Assembly: GCF_900142915.1 (NCBI RefSeq)
Contig: NZ_FRCM01000003.1
Location: 620,504 to 684,503 of the forward strand
Length of the DNA stretch: 64,000 bases
Direction: 5' to 3'
Origin: Mucilaginibacter sp. OK098
Lineage (GTDB): Bacteria > Bacteroidota > Bacteroidia > Sphingobacteriales > Sphingobacteriaceae
Shown here: piece by piece, positions 36,355-45,481 of the stretch
Layout: each line of letters opens with the position of its first letter
Numbering within the stretch: the stretch's first letter is position 1
The notes under the pieces: model-generated
What the model was told of the DNA's origin: nothing
Seen by the model: only the letters and a program-made list of their open reading frames with translations
Database searches by the model: none
Made by a program: the position numbers and the translations under genes

Positions 36355-36402
36355 AGAGGCCGCCTTATGTAAATTATAAGGCGGCCAAGGCGGCCTCTTT
36401 AT
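36355..36402 (-). terminator. Strong hairpin terminator
   Basis: Arms aaagaggccgcctta and taaggcggcc plus an overlapping ggcggcctcttt allow a long GC-rich hairpin with A/T feet. It lies just after the stop of the 36414-36593 small gene. Confidence 0.7.
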
Positions 36403-36413
36403 GAAACAGATAA

Positions 36414-36593
36414 TTAGTTCTGTTTTACAAGCGTTGAATCTTTCTTCTTGCCTGTTGAATCCTTTTTCATTGGTTTGGTTTTCTTTTTCTTGGTGGTATC
36501 TGTCTGCATTGTTGATTTAACAGGATGCGGAATAGCATATACACTTCCGAAAGAGATTGCTGCTAAAGCAATCATGCTGATTATCTTTTTCAT
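36414..36593 (-). CDS. Small secreted Lys/Thr-rich protein (59 aa)
   Basis: An ATG at 36591-36593 gives MKKIISMIALAAISFGSVYA, a good signal peptide, then a mature part of about 39 residues rich in Lys, Thr, Ser and Asp (DTTKKKKTKPMKKDST, GKKKDSTLVKQN) and a TAA at 36414-36416. Its compact fit between a hairpin terminator and a clear signal peptide makes it credible despite its size. Such basic tails are seen in many small exported Bacteroidota proteins. Function unknown. Confidence 0.65.
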   Translation of the reverse strand: MKKIISMIALAAISFGSVYAIPHPVKSTMQTDTTKKKKTKPMKKDSTGKKKDSTLVKQN

Positions 36594-36655
36594 AGTTTTT
36601 CAATTTGTTATAAGGAGGTAAGCATAATGATGCCAGAAAAGATACAATACATTAA

Positions 36656-36886
36656 TTATCTTATTATCAACTCTTTAATAAACCTTGAACTTTTATCAAC
36701 CTGTGGAGTTTCTCCACAGGTTGACGACAAATTCAGCATTACTTTGCGGCAGCTATAAAATATATTAATAGCTTTGAGATACAGCATAATCAATTTATGA
36801 GCACCATCTTCTGAAAGATATTTTCTGCGATCATTACCCGATGCAAATCTTTCAGAAAATTCTATTATGTTTATTTCTTCAAGCAT
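36656..36886 (-). CDS. Possible small protein (76 aa), uncertain
   Basis: The frame gives a charged helical N-terminal part (MLEEINIIEFSERFASG, EDGAHKLIMLYLKAINIF). The C-terminal 25 residues are encoded across a perfect hairpin (caacctgtggag / ctccacaggttg, 36698-36723), which looks more like a terminator or repeat than coding DNA. It is divergent from the glycosyltransferase gene, 54 bases away. It could be a small cluster gene or chance. Confidence 0.3.
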   Translation of the reverse strand: MLEEINIIEFSERFASGNDRRKYLSEDGAHKLIMLYLKAINIFYSCRKVMLNLSSTCGETPQVDKSSRFIKELIIR

Positions 36887-36940
36887 CTTATTTCAATATC
36901 GATATCTATTAATACCTATAAAAATAATTATTTTAGAAAA

Positions 36941-38650
36941 ATGATTTATTTATCAGCCCAACCCGATGACTATTATTTTCTCTGGCAGTTACAACTGCAA
37001 TTATTTAATTTTCACTCGCTTGGTATTAAATCTGAATCTATACACATACTAATTGGATATAACCCCAAAAAAGGGTTAAGTTCGGAATTTGAGCAATGGA
37101 TTAAAGAAAACAGCTTGGCACAAATCTTTATTTATCCGGATGAAAGGGTTAATCCTCAATATCTCTCCTCTATTCGTCCGCATATTATTGCCAGGCATTT
37201 TGAGACACATCCGGAACTGAAAGAAGAAGTGATTTTTTATCATGATTCGGATATAGTCTTTAACCAATTACCTGATTTCGATTTGCTTATGCATAACGAC
37301 GTTTGGTATGCCTCCGATACCCGCTCATACCTTGATTTAAATTATATCAAAGATACGGCTGGTGCAGAAATATTAAATGAAATGTGCCGGATTATTGGTA
37401 TAAACAAATCAATGGTTGAAATAAATGACAAAAACGCCGGCGGGGCTCAGTACCTGTTAAAAAAAACCACTGCTGAATTTTGGAAAAAAATTGAAAAAGA
37501 CGCTGAGCAACTTTTTCAATTGCTAGAAAATCATAACGCTAATCAAGCATTTAATGACAATAAAGGATTGAAAATTCAAGCTTGGTGTGCTGATATGTGG
37601 GCTTTGTGGTGGAATGCGCTGCTATTGGGCAAACAATTTGAAATACATCCGGAATTGGACTTTTGCTGGGCTGATAGCACTATGGAGCATTTGGGATCAC
37701 GTAAAATATTACACTATACAGGTTCTATAGCTAAAGAAGACAAGCAGATCTTTCGTAAAGGGAATTATGTAAACTATTCGCCATATTATGACGACTTGAA
37801 TGAAATTAGTGAAAATACTTGTGGCTATTTATTAAAAGATATAATTAAGAAATACTGCCATTCTCAAAAGGATAAAAGGATTGATTTAAGTGATGTTTCT
37901 TTCTTGATTCCTGTAAGAATCGATTCTGAAGATCGTTTAGAAAATGTTTATGCTATTACCAATTACTTAACAATCCATTTTAACACTTCTGTTTTAATAA
38001 CGGAAATTGATTCATCCTCCAAAATTAACATCAAAAAGTTACCGGAAGAGGTGCAATATTATTTTGTTTATGATAACAACAAAAAGCTTCATCGTACAAA
38101 GTATAATAACCAATTAATACGAAGAGCATCAACCAAATTTATTGCACTTTACGATACAGATATGATTGTTCCCGTAACGCAGGTAATTGAATCAGTTGGA
38201 CTATTAAGAGAAAATAAAGCCTCCATGGTTTCGCCTTATGCAGGGAGCATCGCAAATGTAGACAGGTTGTTAAAAGCAATGTTCATTAAAATACAGGATG
38301 CGGAATTTTTGCGGTCTAATCAAAATAAATTGGCAATAGGGGTAAAACGTTCGTATGGGGGTGTAATGTTTATGAACAAAGAACACTACTCAGAAGCGGG
38401 AATGGAAAATGAAAACTTGACATCATGGGGACCAGACGATATTGAGCGGGTTAAACGAATGGAAGTATTAGGATATAAAGTAAAAAGGGTGAGGGGCGAT
38501 CTTTATCATTTACTGCATGAACGGGGACTTAACAGTTCCTATCAATCAATTAACGAACGGTGCGTTATGATGAGCGAGTATTTAAAAATATGTGATATGG
38601 AGAAGTATGAGTTGCTAAATTATGTAGAAACATGGCATTGGAAAAATTAG
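36941..38650 (+). CDS. Two-domain glycosyltransferase-like protein of the peptide cluster
   Basis: This 569-residue soluble protein has no signal peptide. The N-terminal half (~1-275) has a GT-A-like DxD in VIFYHDSDIVF (101-107) with ARHFETHP upstream. The C-terminal half (~310-565) is a second GT-A domain resembling family-2/7 enzymes: SFLIPVRIDSEDRLENV, FIALYDTDMIVP (second DxD), GVMFMNKEHY, then LTSWGPDDIERVKRMEVLGY and a final HLLHERG. Both halves keep metal-binding acids, so both may be active. It overlaps the LanC-like gene by 19 bases, linking it to peptide modification. A sugar-modified peptide is a possible product; that is inference. Confidence 0.7.
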   Translation: MIYLSAQPDDYYFLWQLQLQLFNFHSLGIKSESIHILIGYNPKKGLSSEFEQWIKENSLAQIFIYPDERVNPQYLSSIRPHIIARHFETHPELKEEVIFYHDSDIVFNQLPDFDLLMHNDVWYASDTRSYLDLNYIKDTAGAEILNEMCRIIGINKSMVEINDKNAGGAQYLLKKTTAEFWKKIEKDAEQLFQLLENHNANQAFNDNKGLKIQAWCADMWALWWNALLLGKQFEIHPELDFCWADSTMEHLGSRKILHYTGSIAKEDKQIFRKGNYVNYSPYYDDLNEISENTCGYLLKDIIKKYCHSQKDKRIDLSDVSFLIPVRIDSEDRLENVYAITNYLTIHFNTSVLITEIDSSSKINIKKLPEEVQYYFVYDNNKKLHRTKYNNQLIRRASTKFIALYDTDMIVPVTQVIESVGLLRENKASMVSPYAGSIANVDRLLKAMFIKIQDAEFLRSNQNKLAIGVKRSYGGVMFMNKEHYSEAGMENENLTSWGPDDIERVKRMEVLGYKVKRVRGDLYHLLHERGLNSSYQSINERCVMMSEYLKICDMEKYELLNYVETWHWKN

Positions 38651-39657
38651 ATACTCAAGAATTTAACATGGAGCTATCAGTTGAAATAAAAGAAAAACTG
38701 GAGGCTTTTGAGTTAAAATGCGGAGACAATTTCAGCTTGTACCGGGGAAAAACTGGCCTTTGCATGGCTTATTTTATATTATCTGCGGCTTGTGATAACC
38801 CAGCTTATAAAACAAAGGCGCATGAATTATTGGATGAGCTGAGCGAAAATATGGCTGATGTACAGAAACTGCATTTTGCTGCCGGCATAGCCGGGATTGG
38901 CTGGGCCGTTGAATGGTTGGTACAAAATAAATACATAGATGCCAATACCGATGACATTTTAGAAGACCTGGACGATGAAATATACAAAGCTGTTGTATAT
39001 GAAAAGTCGCCTGATCTATCAATTGCAAATGGCACCTTAGGTAAGGCAATGTATTTCTATAGAAGACTGTTGGCACAAAATCCAACCACAAACCGTTACA
39101 GGACCATTTGCAACCAGGAATGTTTGGTGTTATTAACTGACGAAATAAACGAAGTAATGCTAAATGAAGAATCCGGGTGGTTATGTAATAACCATGTGCC
39201 TACCCCAGATCAACTCACACAAATAGCGCAATCCATCATTTTTCTTAGTAAACTGACCCCATTCAGAATCAATATAGAAGTTTGCAAAAAAGTAACCTCC
39301 TCTATTATATCATTTATTAAAAATTGTTGCGAACAGGATGATTTCTTTCACTCTGAAAAAAGTGTAGAAAAGCTTCACCTGCTTTATGCAAACTACATGG
39401 TTGCTATTGGCTTGAAAAACGATGCTTTAATAAAAGATGCTTCAAATTATTACTCTCGTTATTTATCAAATATTGATACAATAGGTATTATTGAACCTTT
39501 TGAATTTTATATACGGAAGAAGCTGGCTGGATTATTAAACAAGGATATACCAGGTAAAACATATAGTAACATTGCACATATTTTTGATGTGATGAATTTA
39601 ATAAGTGGCCCGGCAAAAATAAATGATATTGATTGGGATGAAGCCTGGGGCTTATGA
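38632..39657 (+). CDS. Degenerate LanC-like protein
   Basis: This 341-residue protein shows the alpha-toroid repeats of LanC-like proteins: LYRGKTGLCMAYFIL (~45-59), FAAGIAGIGWAVEWLV (~83-98), and LSIANGTLGKAMYFYRRL, where LanC normally has AHG. The Cys/Cys/His zinc ligands of LanC cyclases are not evident; GWLCNNHV is the only near match. It may therefore bind rather than cyclise a peptide. The start overlaps the glycosyltransferase gene; an internal ATG at 38668 is an alternative. Helical GxxG-type repeats make the fold call moderately sure. Confidence 0.6.
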   Translation: MALEKLDTQEFNMELSVEIKEKLEAFELKCGDNFSLYRGKTGLCMAYFILSAACDNPAYKTKAHELLDELSENMADVQKLHFAAGIAGIGWAVEWLVQNKYIDANTDDILEDLDDEIYKAVVYEKSPDLSIANGTLGKAMYFYRRLLAQNPTTNRYRTICNQECLVLLTDEINEVMLNEESGWLCNNHVPTPDQLTQIAQSIIFLSKLTPFRINIEVCKKVTSSIISFIKNCCEQDDFFHSEKSVEKLHLLYANYMVAIGLKNDALIKDASNYYSRYLSNIDTIGIIEPFEFYIRKKLAGLLNKDIPGKTYSNIAHIFDVMNLISGPAKINDIDWDEAWGL

Positions 39658-39933
39658 TGTTAAATTTCCTTGAAATGCTTTTGTGCTATTGAAGGATCCG
39701 CACTTTCGGGAAGACATTGGCAAACCGGCTAAACCAATCCGCTTTGATGATAGCTTTACGGGGGTTGAAGAACATCTATAATCTGAGCCACGAAAGTGTA
39801 ATGGGGCAATGAGCGGATGTTGATCTGTGGAGAAGGTATTATAGAAACCCGTAAGGGTTTTGATTCCGGGATAACCTATTGATTGAAAAAATTGAATTCG
39901 GTTTGAATTGGATTGATGAGCAGGCACTTGAGT
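39658..39933. other. Gap between convergent cluster arms, with short peptide-like frame
   Basis: From 39674 a 37-codon plus-strand frame without an ATG reads FVLLKDPHFREDIGKPAKPIRF and ends at 39769. It looks like the C-terminal end of a protein and may be a gene remnant. Nothing else is recognised. No strong terminator is seen between the two convergent arms. Confidence 0.3.
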
Positions 39934-41055
39934 TTACTTACATTTTTCAAATAATAGTGCTTTACATTTAAAATATCCATATTCACCATCTTCTCTTGCT
40001 ATAACTTTACCATTGGGATCAATAAGGATAAATGTTGGAAATACGCCTACATTATACACCGTTGTTATACCATTGATGTCCTTTTTATCCTGGCTGCTCC
40101 ATAAATTCACCCAATTCATACCCAGTTTACTAACTATTTCTTTACATTTATTTTGGTTGGCATTGTAATCATCAGCTATGCTCACAAATGCAATATCTTT
40201 GTTTTTATATTTTTTATTCTCTTCAACTAAATCAGGTAAAAGCTTTATGCAGGGCTGACACCATGATCCCCAAAAATCAATCATAACATATTTGCCTCTT
40301 AATGATAATAAATTAAAAACCTTATTATTAATATAATCCCTGCTTATAATATTAGTTGCCATGGTACCTACTGAATTCCCTGCTATTTTAGCTATATTAG
40401 TTAAAAGGTACTTGCCATTTATGCTGGCCTGGAGTATGGCGCCCATGTTATTATAAATTTCGTTTAGCTCTTCCACTGTATAATAGTGATAGTGTATAGC
40501 CAATAGGTAGGGAGTAACATATGACTTGGGGTGGCTTTTAAAAAAATCATATTCAACAAGATGTTTCTGTTTATTATAAAGCACTAAGCTATCCTCATAG
40601 TTTTTTAGGTTAATAGTATCTTTCTTATCTGGTGTATAGTTTAAAACACGAGAAAATATTTGCTTTAAATCATTGTCGGCATTCTTCCACGCCATCAATT
40701 CATCATGTGTTTTTGAACCTTGAACCTTTACAGTTGAAAGTGGCTTATCAGTTAACGCTACATTAATCAAGGTGGGTTCTAAAAATATGTATTGTGATGT
40801 GTGATCAATTGCTAAATTATTGGACAATTTTAAGTAACCAATAACAGGGTAAGCTATTTTACCGGAAAATTCGAAATTGCCGTTAACAATTTTACTACTA
40901 TCAACAATTGATTTGTTGTAGAAATAGTTAAAATATATTGTTCCTTTATCCAGATTAGCAATATGGCCTTTTATTTTAAAGGCACTGTCAGGCGCTTGAG
41001 AAAATACATTACCAGCAAATAAAAGTAAAGTTATGTGTATAAGATTCTTTTTCAT
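39934..41055 (-). CDS. TlpA-like secreted thioredoxin (thiol-disulfide oxidoreductase)
   Basis: This 373-residue protein has a signal peptide (to VFSQ, ~20). The N-terminal ~90 residues resemble the DUF4369-type beta domain common in Bacteroidota TlpA proteins (FKIKGHIANLDKGTIYFNYF). After a helical middle, a thioredoxin-fold domain (~245-373) has the active site WCQPC at 265-269 and the cis-Pro motif GVFPTFILID. It would reduce or isomerise disulfides in the periplasm. It is last in an operon with the Cys-rich peptide (72 bases upstream) and the VKOR-thioredoxin protein, so that peptide is a natural substrate. Confidence 0.88.
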   Translation of the reverse strand: MKKNLIHITLLLFAGNVFSQAPDSAFKIKGHIANLDKGTIYFNYFYNKSIVDSSKIVNGNFEFSGKIAYPVIGYLKLSNNLAIDHTSQYIFLEPTLINVALTDKPLSTVKVQGSKTHDELMAWKNADNDLKQIFSRVLNYTPDKKDTINLKNYEDSLVLYNKQKHLVEYDFFKSHPKSYVTPYLLAIHYHYYTVEELNEIYNNMGAILQASINGKYLLTNIAKIAGNSVGTMATNIISRDYINNKVFNLLSLRGKYVMIDFWGSWCQPCIKLLPDLVEENKKYKNKDIAFVSIADDYNANQNKCKEIVSKLGMNWVNLWSSQDKKDINGITTVYNVGVFPTFILIDPNGKVIAREDGEYGYFKCKALLFEKCK

Positions 41056-41126
41056 AAGGCTCCTTCTTTCTAAAAAATGTAGGGATACATTTCCATTATC
41101 CCTACATTAAATATTTATTTAATAAC

Positions 41127-41348
41127 TTACATACACACGTACCCGGTTTGAGCATTGCCATTATATAAACACCTTCCGCTTCCACAGCAGTCGGTTTCTT
41201 CAGTAACCGGGCTGCAAAGCCAATCCCGGTGGAGACAGCCTGGGTTGGTAGATAGCGCTTGAACGCCACCCAATACATTTTTCAATTGGGCCCTTGTTAG
41301 CACTTCGGTAGTACCGAGTTCCATTGCTTTTAATTTCAGCTTTTTCAT
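41127..41348 (-). CDS. Double-glycine-leader, cysteine-rich precursor peptide
   Basis: This 73-residue peptide begins with a leader, residues 1-28, reading MKKLKLKAMELGTTEVL and ending QLKNVLGG, the Gly-Gly cleavage type of Bacteroidota natural-product precursors (TIGR04149-like). The 45-residue core has exactly six Cys with spacing C-x6-C-x8-C-C-x4-C-x11-C, which fits the inhibitor-cystine-knot (knottin) consensus. No Ser/Thr-Cys lanthionine pattern stands out. It lies between a VKOR-thioredoxin membrane protein and a TlpA thioredoxin, so three disulfides formed during export are likely. The biological target is unknown. Confidence 0.85.
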   Translation of the reverse strand: MKKLKLKAMELGTTEVLTRAQLKNVLGGVQALSTNPGCLHRDWLCSPVTEETDCCGSGRCLYNGNAQTGYVCM

Positions 41349-41480
41349 TTTTCTAGATTTTGGTTTATAAAAAATTTATTGCGCCCCTATTTAAAGCCCG
41401 GGAAGCATTAAGGCCCAACCCATTAGCTATCGTTTGCAACCAATAACTGCAGGTATATCTATAAATTTCTTTTCTATAGT

Positions 41481-43118
41481 TTAAACAGAAAGAAAATATT
41501 TCAAGTCGCTCACACTGTATATTTCGGGTAATTGATGTCCGTTTATAAAAAACGTAGGCGTAAAATCTATCTGTGTTTTATCGCACCACTCCATCATGGC
41601 ATTTACTTTATCGTCCTGCTGTTTTAATTCACCGTTCATAGGGTGTTTGGAAGCAAAGATCTCATAGTCTTTCTTGTCGGCTAAATACCAGTCGTCCAGT
41701 GCCTGTCGGGTTATGGTTTCACCGCCTTCAGCTATAGCCAGCAAATGTTTAACCGGTGGGGCCTTTGTGTCACCTTCATTATTGGTTGCGGTAAACAGAA
41801 TTTGTATTTGTACATCGGGGTTGCTGTGCAGCAGCTCTTCCATAGGTGTATGCGCTTTGGCGCAAGGCCCGCAATAAGGGTTGCAAACCTTTATTATTTT
41901 ATGGGTTGCATTCGGGTTGCCTAGTATAATACCTAACCCGGCAGTGTTTTCCGTTACCCGCTTTTGCTTTGCCAGTAACGCTTCAAATATCTGTGGGTTA
42001 TGTTTAAGGCGTTGCAGTTCAGTTTTATTGCGCTTGCTTTCTTTTGCAGAACGATATGCCGGCAATAACAGGCTCACCATAATAAATGGAATGGTATAGG
42101 CAAACAGAACAGGTATAATTATTTCGGTGCTAAATGCCTGGTTAACTGGCATTGAGGTATGCCATTGGGCCGTAAGCGCAGTAACCAGTTGTAACACAAG
42201 TACCCCCTGCACGCACAAACACAATACGCACCATTGTTTAGCTATGTGCCATTGGTAATAAACAGAAAAAAAGACATACGGGATAGCCAATACGTTAAAC
42301 CAGGCCAAAATAAACAAAGCGCCGGCATTTGTTATTCCTTCAAACAGTAAGGTAAATAACCCTCCGGCAAAGTAAGTAAATCCAATAGCGCTCCAGCTAA
42401 TGCCTGCTATTTTGGAAGCTTTTGAGTTAAGGATCGCTCCACAGTTTACTTTTTTCCCTGCGCTGCATATTTGCTGCAGTATAGGGTTGTACTCATCCAG
42501 CTCATACCAAAGTAACAGGCCGCCCATTATACAGCCAAATAAAGTAAGCATCGTGAAAATTATTGGAAAACCCTCCGATGCACCATACTTTGCAAAAGCC
42601 AGTACACAGGCAAGGATAACAAATACAGGCAAGGCTAACCAAGTGGTATATTTAGCAATGTTCACCTGCTTTTCTTCGCGGCGTTTACTAATAAAATCTT
42701 TTTCTCCCCTGGCATCTTCAGCCCCGGCCAGCAATACAATACCTGAGGGCCAGTTTTTTTCAAAATCTTCTATTCCAATATTTTCCCATTTATATTTTTC
42801 AGGATGGTAGTAGCTAACTGTATGATCTTTTATCGATCTGATAACCGTAAATAAATTACTATTTGATTCCCCTTTTATAGGGACAATGCAAGGCATAGGC
42901 ATTTCAGCAAGTTTATCAACAGTGCTTTTTATCGAGATGTTCTCAACGCCATATCCTGCAAGAACATCGCTTATACTTAATAAGCTTGGATAATCCGGAT
43001 GGTTATATAAATCATTTTCTAAGGTAGTAGTGGTAACGGTTACATTTAATGTCAAAAGTAATTTGCTGGCTGCTTTAATGCAATTTTCTTTGTTATTAAA
43101 CAGAGGGCGAATCTTCAT
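41481..43118 (-). CDS. C39-like / vitamin K epoxide reductase / thioredoxin fusion membrane protein
   Basis: This 545-residue protein has a C39-peptidase-like N-terminal domain (~1-135, with HPDYPSLLSISDVLAGYGVEN, Cys13 and His99; it is unclear whether it is catalytic). Then comes a VKOR domain of four to five membrane helices (~155-355) that keeps the four redox Cys: C218 and C226 in the loop and WCVLC (297-300). A C-terminal DsbA/thioredoxin-like domain (~395-545) carries CNPYCGPC (412-419). Such fusions oxidise substrate thiols and pass electrons to quinone. It heads the operon containing the Cys-rich peptide, a fitting folding catalyst and possibly leader handler. Confidence 0.88.
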   Translation of the reverse strand: MKIRPLFNNKENCIKAASKLLLTLNVTVTTTTLENDLYNHPDYPSLLSISDVLAGYGVENISIKSTVDKLAEMPMPCIVPIKGESNSNLFTVIRSIKDHTVSYYHPEKYKWENIGIEDFEKNWPSGIVLLAGAEDARGEKDFISKRREEKQVNIAKYTTWLALPVFVILACVLAFAKYGASEGFPIIFTMLTLFGCIMGGLLLWYELDEYNPILQQICSAGKKVNCGAILNSKASKIAGISWSAIGFTYFAGGLFTLLFEGITNAGALFILAWFNVLAIPYVFFSVYYQWHIAKQWCVLCLCVQGVLVLQLVTALTAQWHTSMPVNQAFSTEIIIPVLFAYTIPFIMVSLLLPAYRSAKESKRNKTELQRLKHNPQIFEALLAKQKRVTENTAGLGIILGNPNATHKIIKVCNPYCGPCAKAHTPMEELLHSNPDVQIQILFTATNNEGDTKAPPVKHLLAIAEGGETITRQALDDWYLADKKDYEIFASKHPMNGELKQQDDKVNAMMEWCDKTQIDFTPTFFINGHQLPEIYSVSDLKYFLSV

Positions 43119-44152
43119 AAATTCTATGATTTAGGTGATTATACTACTTGGGACAATAAAGTGCGTCTTGAAGTTTTTTACAGATATTAGGTCAATGCAA
43201 TACTAATGGTTTAGTTATACTGCTTATCAAACATGAGCAAATTTGATTGTATTTTTAAAATTAAAGCCACACAAACGTTTGCGTTATGATTATCTGATAG
43301 TTAAATATTTAATAGTAATCAAATGGGGCTTGTGGGGATAGTTTTTCCACATCATAGGGTTTCATTGTGCTGAGCGGCGCAATCGAAACAATTTTATGGC
43401 TGTGCATATCTGTTGATGATAAAACTGCACAAAACTTAAATTTATGATAGTGTTAAGTGTTAACAAACGTTTGCGCATTATTAATAAATTTATAGAAGGC
43501 GATGTTGGTTATAGCGTTATAAAATCCCGAATAACATGAACCAATCCATGCTCAGCTAAGTCTAACTACGTAAGCAGCCTGTCATGCTGTTTGTGAGCAC
43601 AAAGTCGTCAACTCACACTCGCTTTCTCTGTATTTGAATCAGTTTCTCTTATGCTGCGCTCTCACTTGGTTTGCAACCAGGCGAAACTTACGGCGCTCAA
43701 CAAATTCAAATCCAAGCGCTCATCTATATTTTACTCGCATACACCCGACGAAAAAGGCTTCAGCCCTGTCATGGCTTTTGATATTCCCTTAGCACAGTCT
43801 AATAGGTTCAAAAACAACGCCAGGCCTTTGTGAAGCATTCTTTGAAGTCGCGCAGTGGCGCTTTCCCTTCAAAGACCTTGTTCGTTGCTCATAGGACGGC
43901 TCACAGATATTTAGTGTTGCTCGTTGCAATCCCTTGGAAAGTAGTAGTAACATCTTTTTTAATAATATAATCACATTTGAAAGCTGCATTTTCTTGTATA
44001 ATTGCAGTAGCCATTAGAAGCAATATTTACAATAACCTTATCGTGAAACAAACACTCTCCAGTAATATAACAATAGCAACATGCTATTGCTCCATCTATA
44101 CTCAAATTTGACATATCTAACCTCATTAATAACTTAAAAGCTCATCATTAAC
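43119..44152. other. Long intergenic region with promoter and 5' UTR of the fibre-like gene
   Basis: No convincing gene is present. A 60-residue plus-strand frame at 43651-43833 has no recognisable content. From about 43870 on, the sequence parallels 48085-48389 upstream of the paralogous gene. It includes a TTTG (43976-43979) / TATAATTG (43997-44004) promoter and an 8-bp hairpin at 44071-44089. Confidence 0.5.
43976..44089 (+). promoter_or_regulatory. Promoter and conserved 5' UTR hairpin of fibre-like gene 1
   Basis: TTTG and TATAATTG are 17 bases apart, a good Bacteroidota sigma-70-type match. About 70 bases downstream, caatagca / tgctattg forms a perfect 8-bp stem (44071-44078 and 44082-44089) with loop ACA. 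The same pair of elements lies upstream of the paralogue at 48390. Confidence 0.6.
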
Positions 44153-45370
44153 ATGAAAACTTTTTTAATCACAACCTTCACTTTTTTAGCAATTTCAATA
44201 ACCTGTAAAGCGCAATGGACAACGTCTAGCACCAACATTGTCCCTCTTCCAGCAAACCTTGGCTATAATGTGGGTATTGGTACAACCACACCGGGATTTA
44301 AGCTTGATGTAAATGGAGCTATTAACTCAAACAATGATATAATTTCCACAAATGGAACTATAAAAACATTTTTATCAACATCCAATTCTTATAATACAGG
44401 TGTAGTAGGTACTCAAACCAATCACGATCTGGCGTTTTATATTAATTCATTACCTGTGGCAAGGTTAACTACAAATGGTAATTTTGGCATCGGTATATCC
44501 AACCCAACAGCTCCGTTAAACGTTCAAGGTGGAGGGGTAACAACGGGTATAACTAATATAGGATCAACGCTAACAGCAAGATTTAATACAGCAAACCCTC
44601 CTGTTGTTCTGGGCATAGGTTATGTGTCATCTGATAATCCTTTCATACAAGCTTTTAATAGTGGAACAAACTCATCCAATTCTCTTATTTTTAACCCTTT
44701 TGGAGGTAACGTTGGTATTGGAACAACCGGCCCCACATCAAACCTGCATATTTGGGAATTAACAGATAGTAAGCCTGGCGGTGTTACCGCGCCTAACAAA
44801 AGTATTCTTAAACTTTCCAGAAATGGGACATCCAATTATTCTTACAATGAAAGTGCTGAATTTAGAATTGGCCATGGCGGAGCAGGTGTATGGGGCTCCC
44901 AATTAGATTTGTTTTTGAATGGAGCGTCCAACATTAGTAATGTCCCCGATCAACAAGCAATGACCTGGTTATATAACGGCAATGTAGGTATTGGGACAAC
45001 AAATCCTCAAAATAAATTAGATGTAAACGGTACTATTCATTCCAAACAAGTAAATGTTGACATGAACGGTTGGTCTGATTATGTATTCAAACCGAAATAT
45101 CATCTCCCTTCATTAACCGAAGTAAAAACCTACATCGTCAAAAATCAACATCTACCAGAGATGCCATCAGAAAAAGAGGTTGTTAAAAATGGCGTTAACT
45201 TAGGTGAAATGGCTAAGTTACAGACTAAAAAGATTGAAGAGTTGACCCTATATCTTATTGAAAAGGATAAACAGCTAACAGATCAACAGAAAAAGAGTGA
45301 GCAACAGGATGCACGTATAGCAGCATTAGAAAAAGCGCTTACAAAACTAACAGCTGGCACAAATAATTAA
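44153..45370 (+). CDS. Secreted fibre-like repeat protein with C-terminal coiled coil (paralogue 1)
   Basis: This 405-residue protein has a signal peptide (MKTFLITTFTFLAISITCKAQ). The body contains repeated VGIGTTTPGFKLDVNG-type units (near 42, 205, 290), as in trimeric tail-fibre-like and surface proteins of Bacteroidota. The C-terminal ~110 residues are shared with the 48390-49325 protein: DYVFKPKYHLPSLTEVKTYI, then GVNLGEMAKLQTKKIEELTLYLIEKDKQ and a coiled coil. It has no Peptidase_S74 autoprocessing motif that I can see. Likely an exported fibrous protein. Confidence 0.75.
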   Translation: MKTFLITTFTFLAISITCKAQWTTSSTNIVPLPANLGYNVGIGTTTPGFKLDVNGAINSNNDIISTNGTIKTFLSTSNSYNTGVVGTQTNHDLAFYINSLPVARLTTNGNFGIGISNPTAPLNVQGGGVTTGITNIGSTLTARFNTANPPVVLGIGYVSSDNPFIQAFNSGTNSSNSLIFNPFGGNVGIGTTGPTSNLHIWELTDSKPGGVTAPNKSILKLSRNGTSNYSYNESAEFRIGHGGAGVWGSQLDLFLNGASNISNVPDQQAMTWLYNGNVGIGTTNPQNKLDVNGTIHSKQVNVDMNGWSDYVFKPKYHLPSLTEVKTYIVKNQHLPEMPSEKEVVKNGVNLGEMAKLQTKKIEELTLYLIEKDKQLTDQQKKSEQQDARIAALEKALTKLTAGTNN

Positions 45371-45481
45371 TAGAGCTAAATTTGAATACTAGGCAAAATG
45401 CTTTAAAGCAGCGAATGAGAAACAATATGAGCAGCGGGCTCAATAAAAATCTCTTTACATTCACAGCATCGCCGGCGAAGA

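Noticed and set aside
36698..36723. Perfect hairpin caacctgtggag / ctccacaggttg considered as a CRISPR-like repeat
   Set aside because: Only one copy; it is better explained as a terminator or stray palindrome.
39652..39927. 91-residue minus-strand frame between convergent arms
   Set aside because: Opposite to a more protein-like short plus-strand frame, no motif, and touches the LanC-like stop.
43651..43833. 60-residue plus-strand frame in the long intergenic region
   Set aside because: No recognisable motif, no clear ribosome-binding or promoter context; likely chance.
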